This document shows positions 21,849-33,711 of a DNA stretch of 46,620 nt, in pieces. The notes under the pieces were generated by a model that was given only the letters and a program-made list of their open reading frames with translations, ran no database searches and had not been told where the DNA came from. Both the position numbers and the translations under genes were made by a program. This DNA is from Deltaproteobacteria bacterium (lineage in GTDB: Bacteria > Myxococcota_A > Polyangia > Haliangiales > J016), in contig RFGE01000326.1 of assembly GCA_003696105.1 (NCBI GenBank), positions 1 through 46,620 of the forward strand, written 5' to 3'. The first letter of the stretch is position 1; every line of letters starts with the position of its first letter.

Positions 21849-24029
21849 TCAGGGAACGGTCACGGGTTGGTCGGCCGTGACCTGGACGGTCGCCTTGGCG
21901 CGCTCCGTGCCGTCGCCACACAATACCTCGACGGACCGCGTTCCGGGCAGCAGCGCCACCTTGTCGACCGATCGCCCGCGCCGCGTCTGGATGCGGCAGC
22001 CGTCGGCCGCCTGGACGATGCCGAAGTCGACGTGGCGGACGACATGGTCGCCCTGGACCCGGACGGGGATGTCCACCGACGCGTACGGGCGGGGCGACTC
22101 GATGCGGACCTTGTACTTGCCGTTGCGCACGGGGCAGTTGCGCAGCGGCAGCGGGACCCGGGTGCAGGCGCGAACGCCCAGAACCGTCGCGCGGCCGTCG
22201 ATGTTCGCCGTGACGGTAATCGAGCCGCCCGCCGCGAGCTTTGCGTGGACCGGTTTGCGGCGCTCGCCCGGCGCCACCTCGACGCCGACGGTGGCCGGCA
22301 TCCGCCCGGGCAGCCGAAGCGTGAACGTATACCGCTTGCCGGCTTGCACCAGCAGCTCGTCGACCGGCGTCGTGACGCCGGCGAGCAGCTCGCCGTTTTG
22401 CAACACCTGGGCCCCCGGCGGATCGCTCGTGATCGACACGGAGCCGAAATCGGGGGACATCGCAAGGCTCACCGCGACCACCGACGATCCTCCGGGCGGC
22501 GGTACGGTGACGCGACGTACGACCTCGCGGTAGCCGGTTTTGCGGAACGTGAGGTCGACCGTCTGTCCGGCCGGCAGGGACGTCACCGTCAACGGTGTCG
22601 TCCCCAGTTCCTCGGCCCCGTGCAGCACGGTCGCGCCGGGAGGATCCGACTCGATCGTCACGGTCGACGCCAGGGGTTCGAGCGACAGGGCGATCGCGAC
22701 GACGTGGTCCGCCGACGGCTCGGCGATCGCCGTCGCCGGCGCATAGCCGTCCTTCGACGCCGTGACCTTGTACGCGCGGCCGACGTCCAGATCGTCGACG
22801 ACCAGCGCGCCGCCGTCGGTCGTGCCGCGGACGCGGCCGTCGATCTCGACGCGCGCTCCGGCCGGCTCGGTGACGACGCGAATCGACGCCTTGGCGGGCG
22901 CCGCGAACCGCGGGTAGGCGACGAGGGCGATGAGCGCGAGCAACAGTGCGATGGCGCCGGCGAGCCCCCACACGACCGCGGGCGACGCGGGCGGCGGCCG
23001 GTCGCGACGGCGCTCGACCGGCGACCCGGTTGGCCCCGGGCCCGTGCCGACGAGCTGCGATCGGCCGCCGACGAGCCGCCCGGCCGCGTCGATCTTCTCG
23101 GGGAAGAAGCCGAACTCCTTGAGCATCACCTTGGGCGCCGTGAGGTCGAACGTGCAGATGACCTCCGTCGCCACGCCCGGCAGCGAGTTGAACACCAGCC
23201 GGGTGGATGCGTTCGCCATGATGTACAGCCCGAGCCCGGCGCCGCCCGCCTTGCGGTCGATCTGCTGGTCGGCGTACAGGCACTTGTGTAGATACTTGAT
23301 GACGGTGCCGCGGTCGAGCGTGCCGAAGCTGTCGCGCACCGAGATGGCGAACGTCGTGCCGTCGCAGGCGTACTGGACGACGGCCTTTTGCTCCATCCGC
23401 AGTGAGATGCGCGTCTTGGTCGGCACGTCCGCGAACATCGGCTTGCCCGCGCGGTCGACCGGCGCGTCGTACAGCGCGTTCATCAGCAGCTCGTCGGCGA
23501 CCTGCTCGATCGCTTCGCGGTACTTGCGCCGGACGCCCATCGACGCGGCGAACTCCGACAGCTCCGCGATGCAGATCGATTTTTCCTGGTAGTCGCCGAC
23601 GAGGGCCGAGTAGACGCGCGTGCCCCAGGGCACGACTTTTTCGAGGCCGAACACGTCGCCGTGCAACGCACGGGTCACCATCGCCGCGACGCTGTGGACG
23701 TTCAGGTCGTCCTCGACCAGCACGCCCGCGAGCCGGTCGCTCGCCTGCAGCGCCGCGACGGCGAGCTTCAGGTCGCTGCGCGGCAGGACGACGAGGATCC
23801 ACGCGTCCTTGCGCAGGCGGGCGGCGCACTCCTCGACCGCCGCGCGGACTGCGTCGACGTCGCCGTCCGCGATGTGCAGGACGACGAGCGCCGCCTGGAT
23901 CTCGCCTTTGGCCAGATCGTCGAGCGACGCCGCCGTCTCGGCGGTGCAACCCGCCGCCATCAGACCGGACGCGATTCGCTTCGCGATCCCTTTGTCCGCG
24001 GACACGGCAATGGCCCGGCGCGCCAACAT
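21849..24029 (-). CDS. Pseudo-receiver / HATPase / transmembrane / triple-PEGA protein
   Basis: 726 residues. Residues 1-125 resemble a response-regulator receiver, but the acceptor position at the end of strand 3 (AALVVLHI) is His, so phosphorylation is unlikely. About 150-300 is a GHKL ATPase fold with an N-box (ADELLMNAL, E180/N184), VRDSFG (D233) and a G2 loop GGAGLGLY (262-269), closer to anti-sigma/RsbW-like ATPases than to histidine kinases because no phospho-acceptor His domain is seen. A basic Pro-rich linker leads to one transmembrane helix (about 351-372). Three PEGA domains follow (about 381-610), each with a variant of EPAGA/DPPGA and GY, plus a beta-rich end. Topology predicts a cytoplasmic ATPase and extracytoplasmic PEGA. 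Gene order with the sigma54 activator suggests a signalling link. Confidence 0.8.
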   Translation of the reverse strand: MLARRAIAVSADKGIAKRIASGLMAAGCTAETAASLDDLAKGEIQAALVVLHIADGDVDAVRAAVEECAARLRKDAWILVVLPRSDLKLAVAALQASDRLAGVLVEDDLNVHSVAAMVTRALHGDVFGLEKVVPWGTRVYSALVGDYQEKSICIAELSEFAASMGVRRKYREAIEQVADELLMNALYDAPVDRAGKPMFADVPTKTRISLRMEQKAVVQYACDGTTFAISVRDSFGTLDRGTVIKYLHKCLYADQQIDRKAGGAGLGLYIMANASTRLVFNSLPGVATEVICTFDLTAPKVMLKEFGFFPEKIDAAGRLVGGRSQLVGTGPGPTGSPVERRRDRPPPASPAVVWGLAGAIALLLALIALVAYPRFAAPAKASIRVVTEPAGARVEIDGRVRGTTDGGALVVDDLDVGRAYKVTASKDGYAPATAIAEPSADHVVAIALSLEPLASTVTIESDPPGATVLHGAEELGTTPLTVTSLPAGQTVDLTFRKTGYREVVRRVTVPPPGGSSVVAVSLAMSPDFGSVSITSDPPGAQVLQNGELLAGVTTPVDELLVQAGKRYTFTLRLPGRMPATVGVEVAPGERRKPVHAKLAAGGSITVTANIDGRATVLGVRACTRVPLPLRNCPVRNGKYKVRIESPRPYASVDIPVRVQGDHVVRHVDFGIVQAADGCRIQTRRGRSVDKVALLPGTRSVEVLCGDGTERAKATVQVTADQPVTVP

Positions 24030-24086
24030 CTCGGTCGATCCTACCCTACCGCGCGCTAGCGCCCAAATGACAAGTTGGCAGACGGG

Positions 24087-25481
24087 CTACTTCTTTATGC
24101 GCTTGTGTAACGGTGCATGTGGAACGACTACGTCGTAGTGGTCGTAGTCGTAGTAGGTCGGCGACGGAAACGTGACCGCGCCGAACAGGTTGACCGCGAT
24201 GCCGAACGCGACGAGCCCGCGGGCCGCGCGTCCGAGTGGGCGCATCCCGATCGCGAGCAGCAAGAACAACAGCGGCATGTAGTCGAGGCTGAACCGGTAG
24301 CCGAACTGAAGCCAGCCCGAGTTCATGTAAAGCAGGGTAGGCGCCGCGACCAGCGCGGTCGTGATCCACAACGGGCGGTGCAGCGGCCCGCGCTGCCGCG
24401 GCCACAATACGAGTACGAGTATCGGCGTCGTGAACCACAGCGCGAGGCCGTGGCCGTTGATGAACACGTAGGGCGGTTCGGACTGTACGTTCGGCAGCAG
24501 CGCCAGGGCGACGGCGAGGTTGCGACTGAGATAGGCGTAGTGGAACTTGCCGTAGGTCTCCATGTTCGCCTGTTGGCGCACGTCGAGATACGAGTGGCCG
24601 AACTCGAACGGGTCGGCGAAACGCGCGTAGTTGTGCGCCATGGCGGCGACCGCCAGGATCGCCACGGGCACCGCGAATCGCACGAGGGCGCGGGCGAGCG
24701 CGGCGCGGTCGCCGCGGTGGACGCGCCACGCCTCGCACGCGAACAGCGGGAACAAAAACGCCAGCGGGACGCGCGACAGGGCCGCGCAGCCGAGCAGCAC
24801 CCCGGCCCACGCCGGCCTCCGCGCCTCGATCGCACACAGCAGGTAGCCGAGCGCCAGCGCGGTGCCGACGACGTGCGCCGTGTACCACACGCGGCCCTGC
24901 ACCGCGCTGAAGTACAGCACCGTCCCGAACGCAAACGCGATCGACAGCCACACCGCGTCGCGATCGGTTCGCTCGCACAGGCCGGCGTCGCGTACCCGGC
25001 GGATGACGAGAAACAGCAGCGGCGCACACAGTGCGGCGACGATGAAGGTCGGCCACACGTCGTTGGCGATGCGGCCGTGGATCAGCACCTGCGGAATCAT
25101 GAGCACCGCGGGAAACGGCGGGAACGACACGTAGTGCTCGGTGGACACCGCAAAGTGGCCGTACCGGTCCCTGGTGCCCTCGGGTCGGATCGCCGACACG
25201 GGGATCTCGTCGCCGTCGACCGTGTGGAACGCGCTTCGCGTCCGCAGGTAGCGGCCGCGGACGAGGCGGCCGTCCGCGAGCCGGACGGTGGCGACCTTGG
25301 CCCAATCGTCGCCCTTGGCGGGGGGCGGGTCGGCGATCGCGAGCCGGCCGTGCAGCCACGCGTCGGCCAGGTAGACGAAGTGCGGGTCGGACGACTGGCG
25401 CCGCAGCCGCCGGCCGGCGGTCGCTCCGAACACGACGAGGCTCACGCCGAACAGGATCAGCGGTATGCGCCAGCGCTGCAT
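24087..25481 (-). CDS. Polytopic membrane protein, GT-C glycosyltransferase-like
   Basis: 464 residues with a signal-like first helix, a ~90-residue polar loop (SSDPHFVYLADAWLHGR, RYLRTRSAFH) and about 9-10 more helices. The layout of one long extracytoplasmic loop after helix 1, FPPFPAVLMIP, and an aromatic C-terminus fits the GT-C superfamily of polyprenyl-phosphate-sugar transferases; no catalytic residue can be fixed by eye. The tail contains TYYDYDHYDVVV, encoded by short imperfect repeats. It is divergent from the gene at 25542 and lies 58 nt upstream of the PEGA gene on the same strand. Substrate unknown. Confidence 0.65.
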   Translation of the reverse strand: MQRWRIPLILFGVSLVVFGATAGRRLRRQSSDPHFVYLADAWLHGRLAIADPPPAKGDDWAKVATVRLADGRLVRGRYLRTRSAFHTVDGDEIPVSAIRPEGTRDRYGHFAVSTEHYVSFPPFPAVLMIPQVLIHGRIANDVWPTFIVAALCAPLLFLVIRRVRDAGLCERTDRDAVWLSIAFAFGTVLYFSAVQGRVWYTAHVVGTALALGYLLCAIEARRPAWAGVLLGCAALSRVPLAFLFPLFACEAWRVHRGDRAALARALVRFAVPVAILAVAAMAHNYARFADPFEFGHSYLDVRQQANMETYGKFHYAYLSRNLAVALALLPNVQSEPPYVFINGHGLALWFTTPILVLVLWPRQRGPLHRPLWITTALVAAPTLLYMNSGWLQFGYRFSLDYMPLLFLLLAIGMRPLGRAARGLVAFGIAVNLFGAVTFPSPTYYDYDHYDVVVPHAPLHKRIKK

Positions 25482-25541
25482 CGGGCGGCCGAGGGTAGCA
25501 TTTCGCCGGGCGGTGGCGGCGGCCGGGCGACGTGTGCGAGG

Positions 25542-26378
25542 ATGCCAGCCGTGCGGCGTTCGGTGATCGCCGTCGCTCCGGCGGCGCTGCTCGTGGCCAT
25601 CAGCGGGTGGGAGATCGCGACGATCGCGCGCGCGGGGCGGGACACCGGGACGGACGCCGAGTGGCGCGCCGCCGCGGGTGCGGTTCGCCAGCGCTACCGG
25701 CGCGGCGACCTGATCGTGTTCGCCCCGCGCTGGACCGATCCGATCGGCCGCATGGTGCTAGGCGACCTGATCCCGGTCGAGACGGCCGCGCGCATGGATG
25801 CGGCGCGTTACGGCCGCATCTGGGAGCTGTCCGTCCGGGGTGCGCGCGCGCCGGAGGGCCGCGGGGCACGCGTCGCGTGGCACGCCGCGTTCGGCGCGGT
25901 CACGGTTCGGCTGCTCGAGCGCGAGCCGGTCGAGGTGGTGACCGACTTCGTCGACGCGTTTTCGCGCGCCGCCGTGGCCGGCGCATACGCGACGCGCAGT
26001 CGCGATCGCGACGTCGCGCCGGCGGTCGACATCGAGGAGGTCGGTTTCGAGCCGCACCGGTGCGTCCGCGTCGTGCCGCGGCCGGACCAGACCGTCCGCG
26101 TGACCTACTCACCGGTCGCGCTCGGCCGGTCGCTGGTCGGCTACGTCGGCCTCGCGGACGTGTTCACGCGCCGCGACCGGCGCGAGCCGGCCCGGCTGCA
26201 GGTGGAGGTCGACGGCCGGCCGGTGGCGGACGTGACCGTGGGCGTCGACGACGGCTGGGTGCGGTTCGAGGCGGACACCGAGCCGTCGCCGCGGGCGACG
26301 GTCACGTTCGCGGCGACCGCGCTCGGCGGACGCGCGACCGATCGCCTGGTGTGCTTCGCCGCGGAGGCGCGCCGGTGA
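25542..26378 (+). CDS. Membrane-anchored accessory protein, glycosyltransferase-associated
   Basis: 278 residues: one N-terminal hydrophobic helix (about 7-24), then a soluble extracytoplasmic domain. The stretch with GDLIVFAPRWTDPIGRMVLGD, then RIWELSVRGA, resembles domains normally found at the C-terminal end of GT39-type glycosyltransferases, here as a separate protein. A beta-sandwich follows (VTYSPVALGRSLVGYVGLAD...ARLQVEVDGRPV). GTG 25551 is an alternative start. The gene ends in GTGA (26375-26378), giving the start of the GT39-like transferase, so the two are likely made together. Function inferred from context only. Confidence 0.6.
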   Translation: MPAVRRSVIAVAPAALLVAISGWEIATIARAGRDTGTDAEWRAAAGAVRQRYRRGDLIVFAPRWTDPIGRMVLGDLIPVETAARMDAARYGRIWELSVRGARAPEGRGARVAWHAAFGAVTVRLLEREPVEVVTDFVDAFSRAAVAGAYATRSRDRDVAPAVDIEEVGFEPHRCVRVVPRPDQTVRVTYSPVALGRSLVGYVGLADVFTRRDRREPARLQVEVDGRPVADVTVGVDDGWVRFEADTEPSPRATVTFAATALGGRATDRLVCFAAEARR

Positions 26379-28018
26379 CCGAGCGGGGCGCGCGCCGCGT
26401 CGCGGCGGCGACGGTCGCGGCGGCCGCGCTGGTGTGGGTCGTGGCGGCCCAGCGTTCCCAGGGCGTCGCACGCGACGAGGTGGTCTACATGCGCGCGGGC
26501 TCGAACTACGCCGCCTGGTGGATCGATGCGGTTCGCGGCGTCCCCGGCGCGCGGACGGCGCGCCGCATCGAGGCGGTGTTCGGCGGGCGGCCCGGCGGTT
26601 CCGCCAACCCGGAGCACCCGCCCCTGATGAAGACCCTGTTCGGGTTCAGCGAGCGGCTGTTCCACGACCGGCTCGGCTGGATGTCGGAGCTGACGGCCTA
26701 CCGGTTCCCGACGGCGGTGATGGCGGCTCTGCTCGTCGCGCTGATCGTGTCGTTCGCCGGACGGGTATGGGGTTGGACGACTGGCGCGGTGGCCGGGGCG
26801 CTCGCGCTGCTGATGCCGCGGACGTTGTTTCACGCCGGGCTGGCCGCGTTCGACCTGCCGGTGATGACCTTGTGGGTGGCCACGCTGTACTGCTACTGGC
26901 GGGCGCTGGCCGCCCGCCGGTGGTGCGTCGCGCTCGCGGTCGCGTTCGGTTGCGCGCTCGCCACGAAACACAACGCGCTGATGCTCCCCGCCGTGGTGGC
27001 CCCGCACTACGCGTACGTCGCGTGGCGGCGTCACCGGCACATCCGCGGCTTGTGGCGGCTGCGGCCGTCGATCTGGGGGGCGTTGGCGGTAGGCGGCCCG
27101 CTCGTGCTGTTCGCGTCGTGGCCGCACTTGTGGGTCGATCCGATCGGCCATGCCGCCGAGTGGATCGGCTTTCACCTGCGCCACGTCCACTACAACTACG
27201 AGTATCTCGGCCGCAACTGGAACGCGCCGCCGTTTCCGTGGCACGTGCCGTTGGTCACCACGGCGCTGGTCGTTCCGGTGGCGACCCTCGCGGCGGCGGT
27301 GATCGGCGCGGTCGCGCTGGCCGCCCGCGCGCGCGCCGGCAATGCGGCGGACGCCGACCGGGCGCCGGCGCTGCTGCTGTCGTTGTCGGCGGCGGTGGCG
27401 ATCGGCCCGTTCGTGCTGCGCACGACGCCGATCTTCGGCGCGGAGAAGCACTGGATGCCCGCGTTCGCGACGCTCGCCGTGTTCGCGGCGGTCGGCGTGC
27501 GGGCGGCGGCGCTCGCGGCGGCGCGCGCCGCGTGGCCGGCGGCGACGCGGCGGCACGGCGCGGCCGTCGCGGCCGTCGCGATTGCGGTCGTCGCGGCCGC
27601 GGCGGTCGAGACGGTCGACGCGCATCCCTACGCGCTGTCGCACTACAACGCGCTCGCGGGGGGCGCCCCCGGCGGGGCAGACCTGGGCATGAACCGCCAG
27701 TTCTGGGGCTATGCGGCCCGCGGAGTGCTCTCCGTTCTGGCCGAGCGGGCCGCGGCGCGCAACCGCTGGCGCGTCTACACCCACGATGCGCAACCGGCGT
27801 GGCCGGTGTATGCGCGCGCCGGGCTGATTCCGCCGAAGCTGCGCGACTCCGGCCGCGAGCTGCCGGGCATTCGCGCGTCCGACTTCGCGCTCGTCATCCA
27901 CGAGCTGCACTTCAATCGCCACGACTACATGGTGTGGAAGACCTACGGCACGGTGCAGCCCATCTACGTGCTGCGCACCGACGGCGTACCGATCGTGTCG
28001 GTCTACGAGCGGCCGTGA
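26375..28018 (+). CDS. GT39/PMT-like polyprenyl-phosphate glycosyltransferase
   Basis: 547 residues, GTG start overlapping the previous stop by 4 nt. About 11 transmembrane helices. The first extracytoplasmic loop carries the acidic pair in RDEVVYMRAGSNY, and NPEHPPLMKTLFG matches the PMT/ArnT pattern of a His-Pro-Pro following the loop. The C-terminus has HPYALSHYNALAGG, a motif shared with the gene at 44493. Family members transfer a sugar from a lipid carrier to lipid, polysaccharide or protein on the outer face of the inner membrane; acceptor and donor are not defined. Convergent with the gene at 28040. Confidence 0.82.
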   Translation: MTERGARRVAAATVAAAALVWVVAAQRSQGVARDEVVYMRAGSNYAAWWIDAVRGVPGARTARRIEAVFGGRPGGSANPEHPPLMKTLFGFSERLFHDRLGWMSELTAYRFPTAVMAALLVALIVSFAGRVWGWTTGAVAGALALLMPRTLFHAGLAAFDLPVMTLWVATLYCYWRALAARRWCVALAVAFGCALATKHNALMLPAVVAPHYAYVAWRRHRHIRGLWRLRPSIWGALAVGGPLVLFASWPHLWVDPIGHAAEWIGFHLRHVHYNYEYLGRNWNAPPFPWHVPLVTTALVVPVATLAAAVIGAVALAARARAGNAADADRAPALLLSLSAAVAIGPFVLRTTPIFGAEKHWMPAFATLAVFAAVGVRAAALAAARAAWPAATRRHGAAVAAVAIAVVAAAAVETVDAHPYALSHYNALAGGAPGGADLGMNRQFWGYAARGVLSVLAERAAARNRWRVYTHDAQPAWPVYARAGLIPPKLRDSGRELPGIRASDFALVIHELHFNRHDYMVWKTYGTVQPIYVLRTDGVPIVSVYERP

Positions 28019-28039
28019 TCGGGCGCGCGCGGCCGGCAC

Positions 28040-30111
28040 TCACGGCTCGCCGTCGTGCTCCCAGAACTCATCCGCGTTCAGATGCCCCCACGGACCGCGC
28101 GCGCGGTCGACCAGCACGATTTTCGCGCGCCGACCGCGCAGGTGTGCGACGTTCCAACCGGCGACGGTCATGCGCTCGCTGTCGGCGCTGCTGGTCGCCT
28201 GGTCGACGAGCTTGCCGTCGACCCACAGCTCCGCGCGCAGCCGCGATGCGTCGCTCCCTCCGCTGATGCGAAACGTAATGCGCGCCCCGCGGATGGTGAA
28301 CTCCGGAGACGTGAGCGTACCGACGGCCGCGTCGCCGCCGTGCATGCTGCTCACGTAGTAGCGGCCGAGATAGTTGCGTACGGTGCCTTTCTGGCCCGGC
28401 AGGCGCCTCGACGTCGGCCCGCGCCCCCACGCCGTTCCGGTCGCCGTCCAGCCACCGAAGGTGCCGTCTTCGAAGTTCCACAGCACCCGCGCTCCCGGCG
28501 GCGGCGCGACCGGTCGCGCCGGCACCCACACCGTGAGCGGCACGACGCGTGCGCCGGTGAACGTCCGCGGCCTCGCGTGTCGGGGCACGTCGTCGGCGGG
28601 GCGGTACCACCGCGTCCAGTCGGGGAAGTAACGGCGGTCGCGGTTGTCCCACACGATCGCCGCGAACCGCGTGTCGCGCAGCGCCCGTTCGAGGCCGGCG
28701 ATCGGCCACGGTGGCGGGTTGCGCGGTGTCCGGCCTCGAGCCCACACGCATCGGGTGTTGGGCGGGGAGTGGTTGACGTGCGAGACGTCCATCACGCCCA
28801 TTCGATGCACATACACTGGTTTGCCCGCCAAGTGCGCGTACCAGGGATGAAATGGGATGAGCACATCGCCGTCGATGGAACGCAGCCAGGCGATCAGCGC
28901 GTCGCCCGCCCGGCGATCCGCCTCGGTCGGTACGAACGCGGACGGCGACCAGCGCGCGGCGTATAGCTGACCGGCGAGCGCGAATCCGGCGGCGAGCGCG
29001 GCGGCGCACGCCCACCGGCGCGCGCCCGCGAGCGCCGACAGCGCACCGGCCATGGCGGGCAGCGCGGCCCCCGCCGCGGCGGCGCCGGCGATGAAAGCGG
29101 GTGCGTAGGCGTTCTTTTCCGCCCACTGGGTCGCGAAGCCGACGGCGCCGACCGCGCACGACACGGCGTACAGCCACGCCCATACCAACAGCGGCCCCGC
29201 CGACGGCGGCCGCTGGCGGCGCGCGATCCACGCGGCGGCCACCGCGGCGAGTCCGACCGCGATGACCGCGGTGGCGATCGGGAACGCCGCGAGGATTGCG
29301 CCGAACGAGTCGACGAAGCGCCGGTGGTTGCAATCGTGCGCCTGATGGACCTCGAACACGTAGGTCCAGAACCAGCCGCCGGTCGCGCGGTCGAGCAGCC
29401 ACGTGCCGCCCAGGCCGATTGCGCCGGCGGTGGCGACGTAGGTCGGCAGCCGCCGCCACGCGGTCGCGGCCACGATGGCGCCGCCCGCGGCGACGTACAG
29501 CACGCCGGTCTGCTTGCAGAAGAACGACAGGGCGAGCAGGGCGGCGGCTCCGGCGACGCGCGCGTGCCCGCGCCAGCCGCTGCCCGCGGCCGACCACCGC
29601 CACAGGGCGATCGCCCCGCCGAGCGCCATCACCAGGAACAGCGAGTCGGCGCGGGCGATGTCGTACCACCCGTCGACCACGGGGTAGGCGGCGGCGATCA
29701 GGCCGCCGGCCGCGAGCGCGCCCGCGACCGCCGGCCACCGGTGGCGTCGCTCGCTGCCGCGCACGATCGACGTCGCGACAACCGCGAGCACGCCGGCGAT
29801 CGACGCGATGGATACGGCGCGTGCGACGGCGTACGAGATGCCGACCGCGCCGGACAGCGCGGCGAGCACGCCGGGGTACAGCGGCGTGTACAGAAACGGG
29901 ATGAAGTCGACCGACGGCCGCTGGTAGATGCCGGCGCCCGCGGCGATGCGGGCGGCGTGCGCCAGCGTGCCGCCCTCCATCCACTCCAGGTCGTACGGGT
30001 ACAGCCATCGCCGCAGCATCGCGGACCACAGCACCGCCAGCTGCGCGGCGCCGGCGACCGCCACGACGGCCCACACCAGTCGTTGCCAGCGAGGCGTGGG
30101 TGCCGAGGTTG

Positions 30112-30115
<4 letters not shown>
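28040..30115 (-). CDS. GT-C glycosyltransferase with C-terminal lectin-like domain
   Basis: 691 residues. After one helix, the extracytoplasmic loop YPYDLEWMEGGTLAHA and RPSVDFIPFLYTPLYPG place it in the GT-C superfamily. About 9-10 helices follow to about residue 390. The region around 420-530 is periplasmic (VLIPFHPWYAHLAG). The last ~150 residues start at LWNFEDGTFGGW and contain GYLGRYYVSS-like and SPEFTI...ITFRISGG segments and WGHLNADEFW, a beta-sandwich otherwise seen as a carbohydrate-binding appendage of glycosidases and planctomycete/myxobacterial enzymes. Such fusions are uncommon. It overlaps the alkaline-phosphatase-superfamily gene as ATGA (30112-30115). Confidence 0.78.
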
Positions 30116-32769
<2,654 letters not shown>

Positions 32770-32826
32770 GTGGCTCGTAGCGTACCGAAAACTGAGGGCT
32801 CGGGCAGTCGGCCGGCCGCCGGTCGA

Positions 32827-33711
32827 TCACGTGTCGGCGGGCGCGCGCGCCAGCGCGGCCGCCAGGTCGCCGAGCGTCTCGTTCGGCGCACCGATCAGCT
32901 CGGCCGGGCGCACGTCCTCGAGCCCCCACTTGCACACGCGGCCGCGCGTCACCGCGAACCCTCCGCCGTCGATGCGGCCGACGATTCCGTAGCCGCCTGC
33001 CAGCTCGGCCACCTCGTGTGCCACGACGTCCTCGGGCGCGCCGCTGATGTCCAGTTCCACGATGCCGCGCTCGCAACTGAGCGCGAGCCGGTAGCCGAGG
33101 ACGCGGCGCTCGACCAGCAGCACGTTACCGAGCGGGCTTTCGTAGATCGGCTCCCACGCATCGAGCGCGCCGCGTTGGGCGAGGTTCTTCCACGACAGGT
33201 AGTACAGGTACGGTTCGTCGATGCGCCGGGCCATCAAGCCGACGTGACTGACCGTGGCGTCGACGAAACCGCGCAGGTGCAGGGCGGTGACCGCCGAGCG
33301 ATCGTCCGGGCACCACCACGCGCCCGGCTGATGGGGCGTGCAGCCGAGAAACAGGCTCTTGGCGCTCGACCCCCATAGCCACTCGGACACGGACATGGCG
33401 ACCTCCTGGGCGCTGCCGGCGTCCGCGAGCCGCCGGTCGCCGGTCCACAGCAGCGTGTTGCCCGGAAGCCGGTGGATGGAGTCGAAGTGAAAGTAGCGCC
33501 CCTCCCACGGTGGCTTCAGAGTGAGTTTGGCCCCGACCTTCATCTGGGTGACCGCGTCGAGGTCGTCGGGCACCGCGATGTGGGTCTCGCCTCGGGGGTC
33601 GAGCGCAATGAACAGAATCCCGCGCGGCGTGAGGCCGCGTTTGCGCAGGTCTTCGAGCCCGAGGAACACGGCGGCGGGGTTGTGAAAGCGATAGACGCGG
33701 GCCGGGATCAC
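32827..33711 (-). CDS. Conserved-looking protein of unknown function
   Basis: 294 residues, GTG start (33711). I recognise no domain. It has no signal peptide or membrane helix. Features: PARVYRFHNPAAVFLGLEDL at the N-terminus, WEGRYFHFDSIHRLP with many aromatics and His, CTPHQPGAWWCPDD with a Cys pair, and DEPYLYYLSWKNLAQRG. A C-terminal helical end follows a GIVGRIDGGGF stretch. Composition is ordinary, so it is a real soluble protein. The start overlaps the hybrid kinase stop as GTGA (33708-33711), which ties it to that signalling protein; 57 bases separate it from the membrane enzyme. It could be a partner or output of the kinase. Confidence 0.6.
   Translation of the reverse strand: MIPARVYRFHNPAAVFLGLEDLRKRGLTPRGILFIALDPRGETHIAVPDDLDAVTQMKVGAKLTLKPPWEGRYFHFDSIHRLPGNTLLWTGDRRLADAGSAQEVAMSVSEWLWGSSAKSLFLGCTPHQPGAWWCPDDRSAVTALHLRGFVDATVSHVGLMARRIDEPYLYYLSWKNLAQRGALDAWEPIYESPLGNVLLVERRVLGYRLALSCERGIVELDISGAPEDVVAHEVAELAGGYGIVGRIDGGGFAVTRGRVCKWGLEDVRPAELIGAPNETLGDLAAALARAPADT

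Noticed and set aside
21849-23949. A single giant minus-strand frame spanning 19201-23949
   Set aside because: Only its 3' part (19201-20562) is a real gene, the FHA-sigma54 activator. The rest is Arg-rich shadow of the glycosidase and PEGA genes in another frame.
24030-24086. Sigma70 promoter for the PEGA gene (TTGTCA, TAGGGT)
   Set aside because: The spacer is 19 bases and the -10 box is weak; kept only as a possibility.
24117-25541. Long N-terminal extension of the accessory protein gene at 25542
   Set aside because: The extension is antisense to the membrane protein at 24087-25481 and is Arg/Glu-rich; a hydrophobic helix begins right after ATG 25542.
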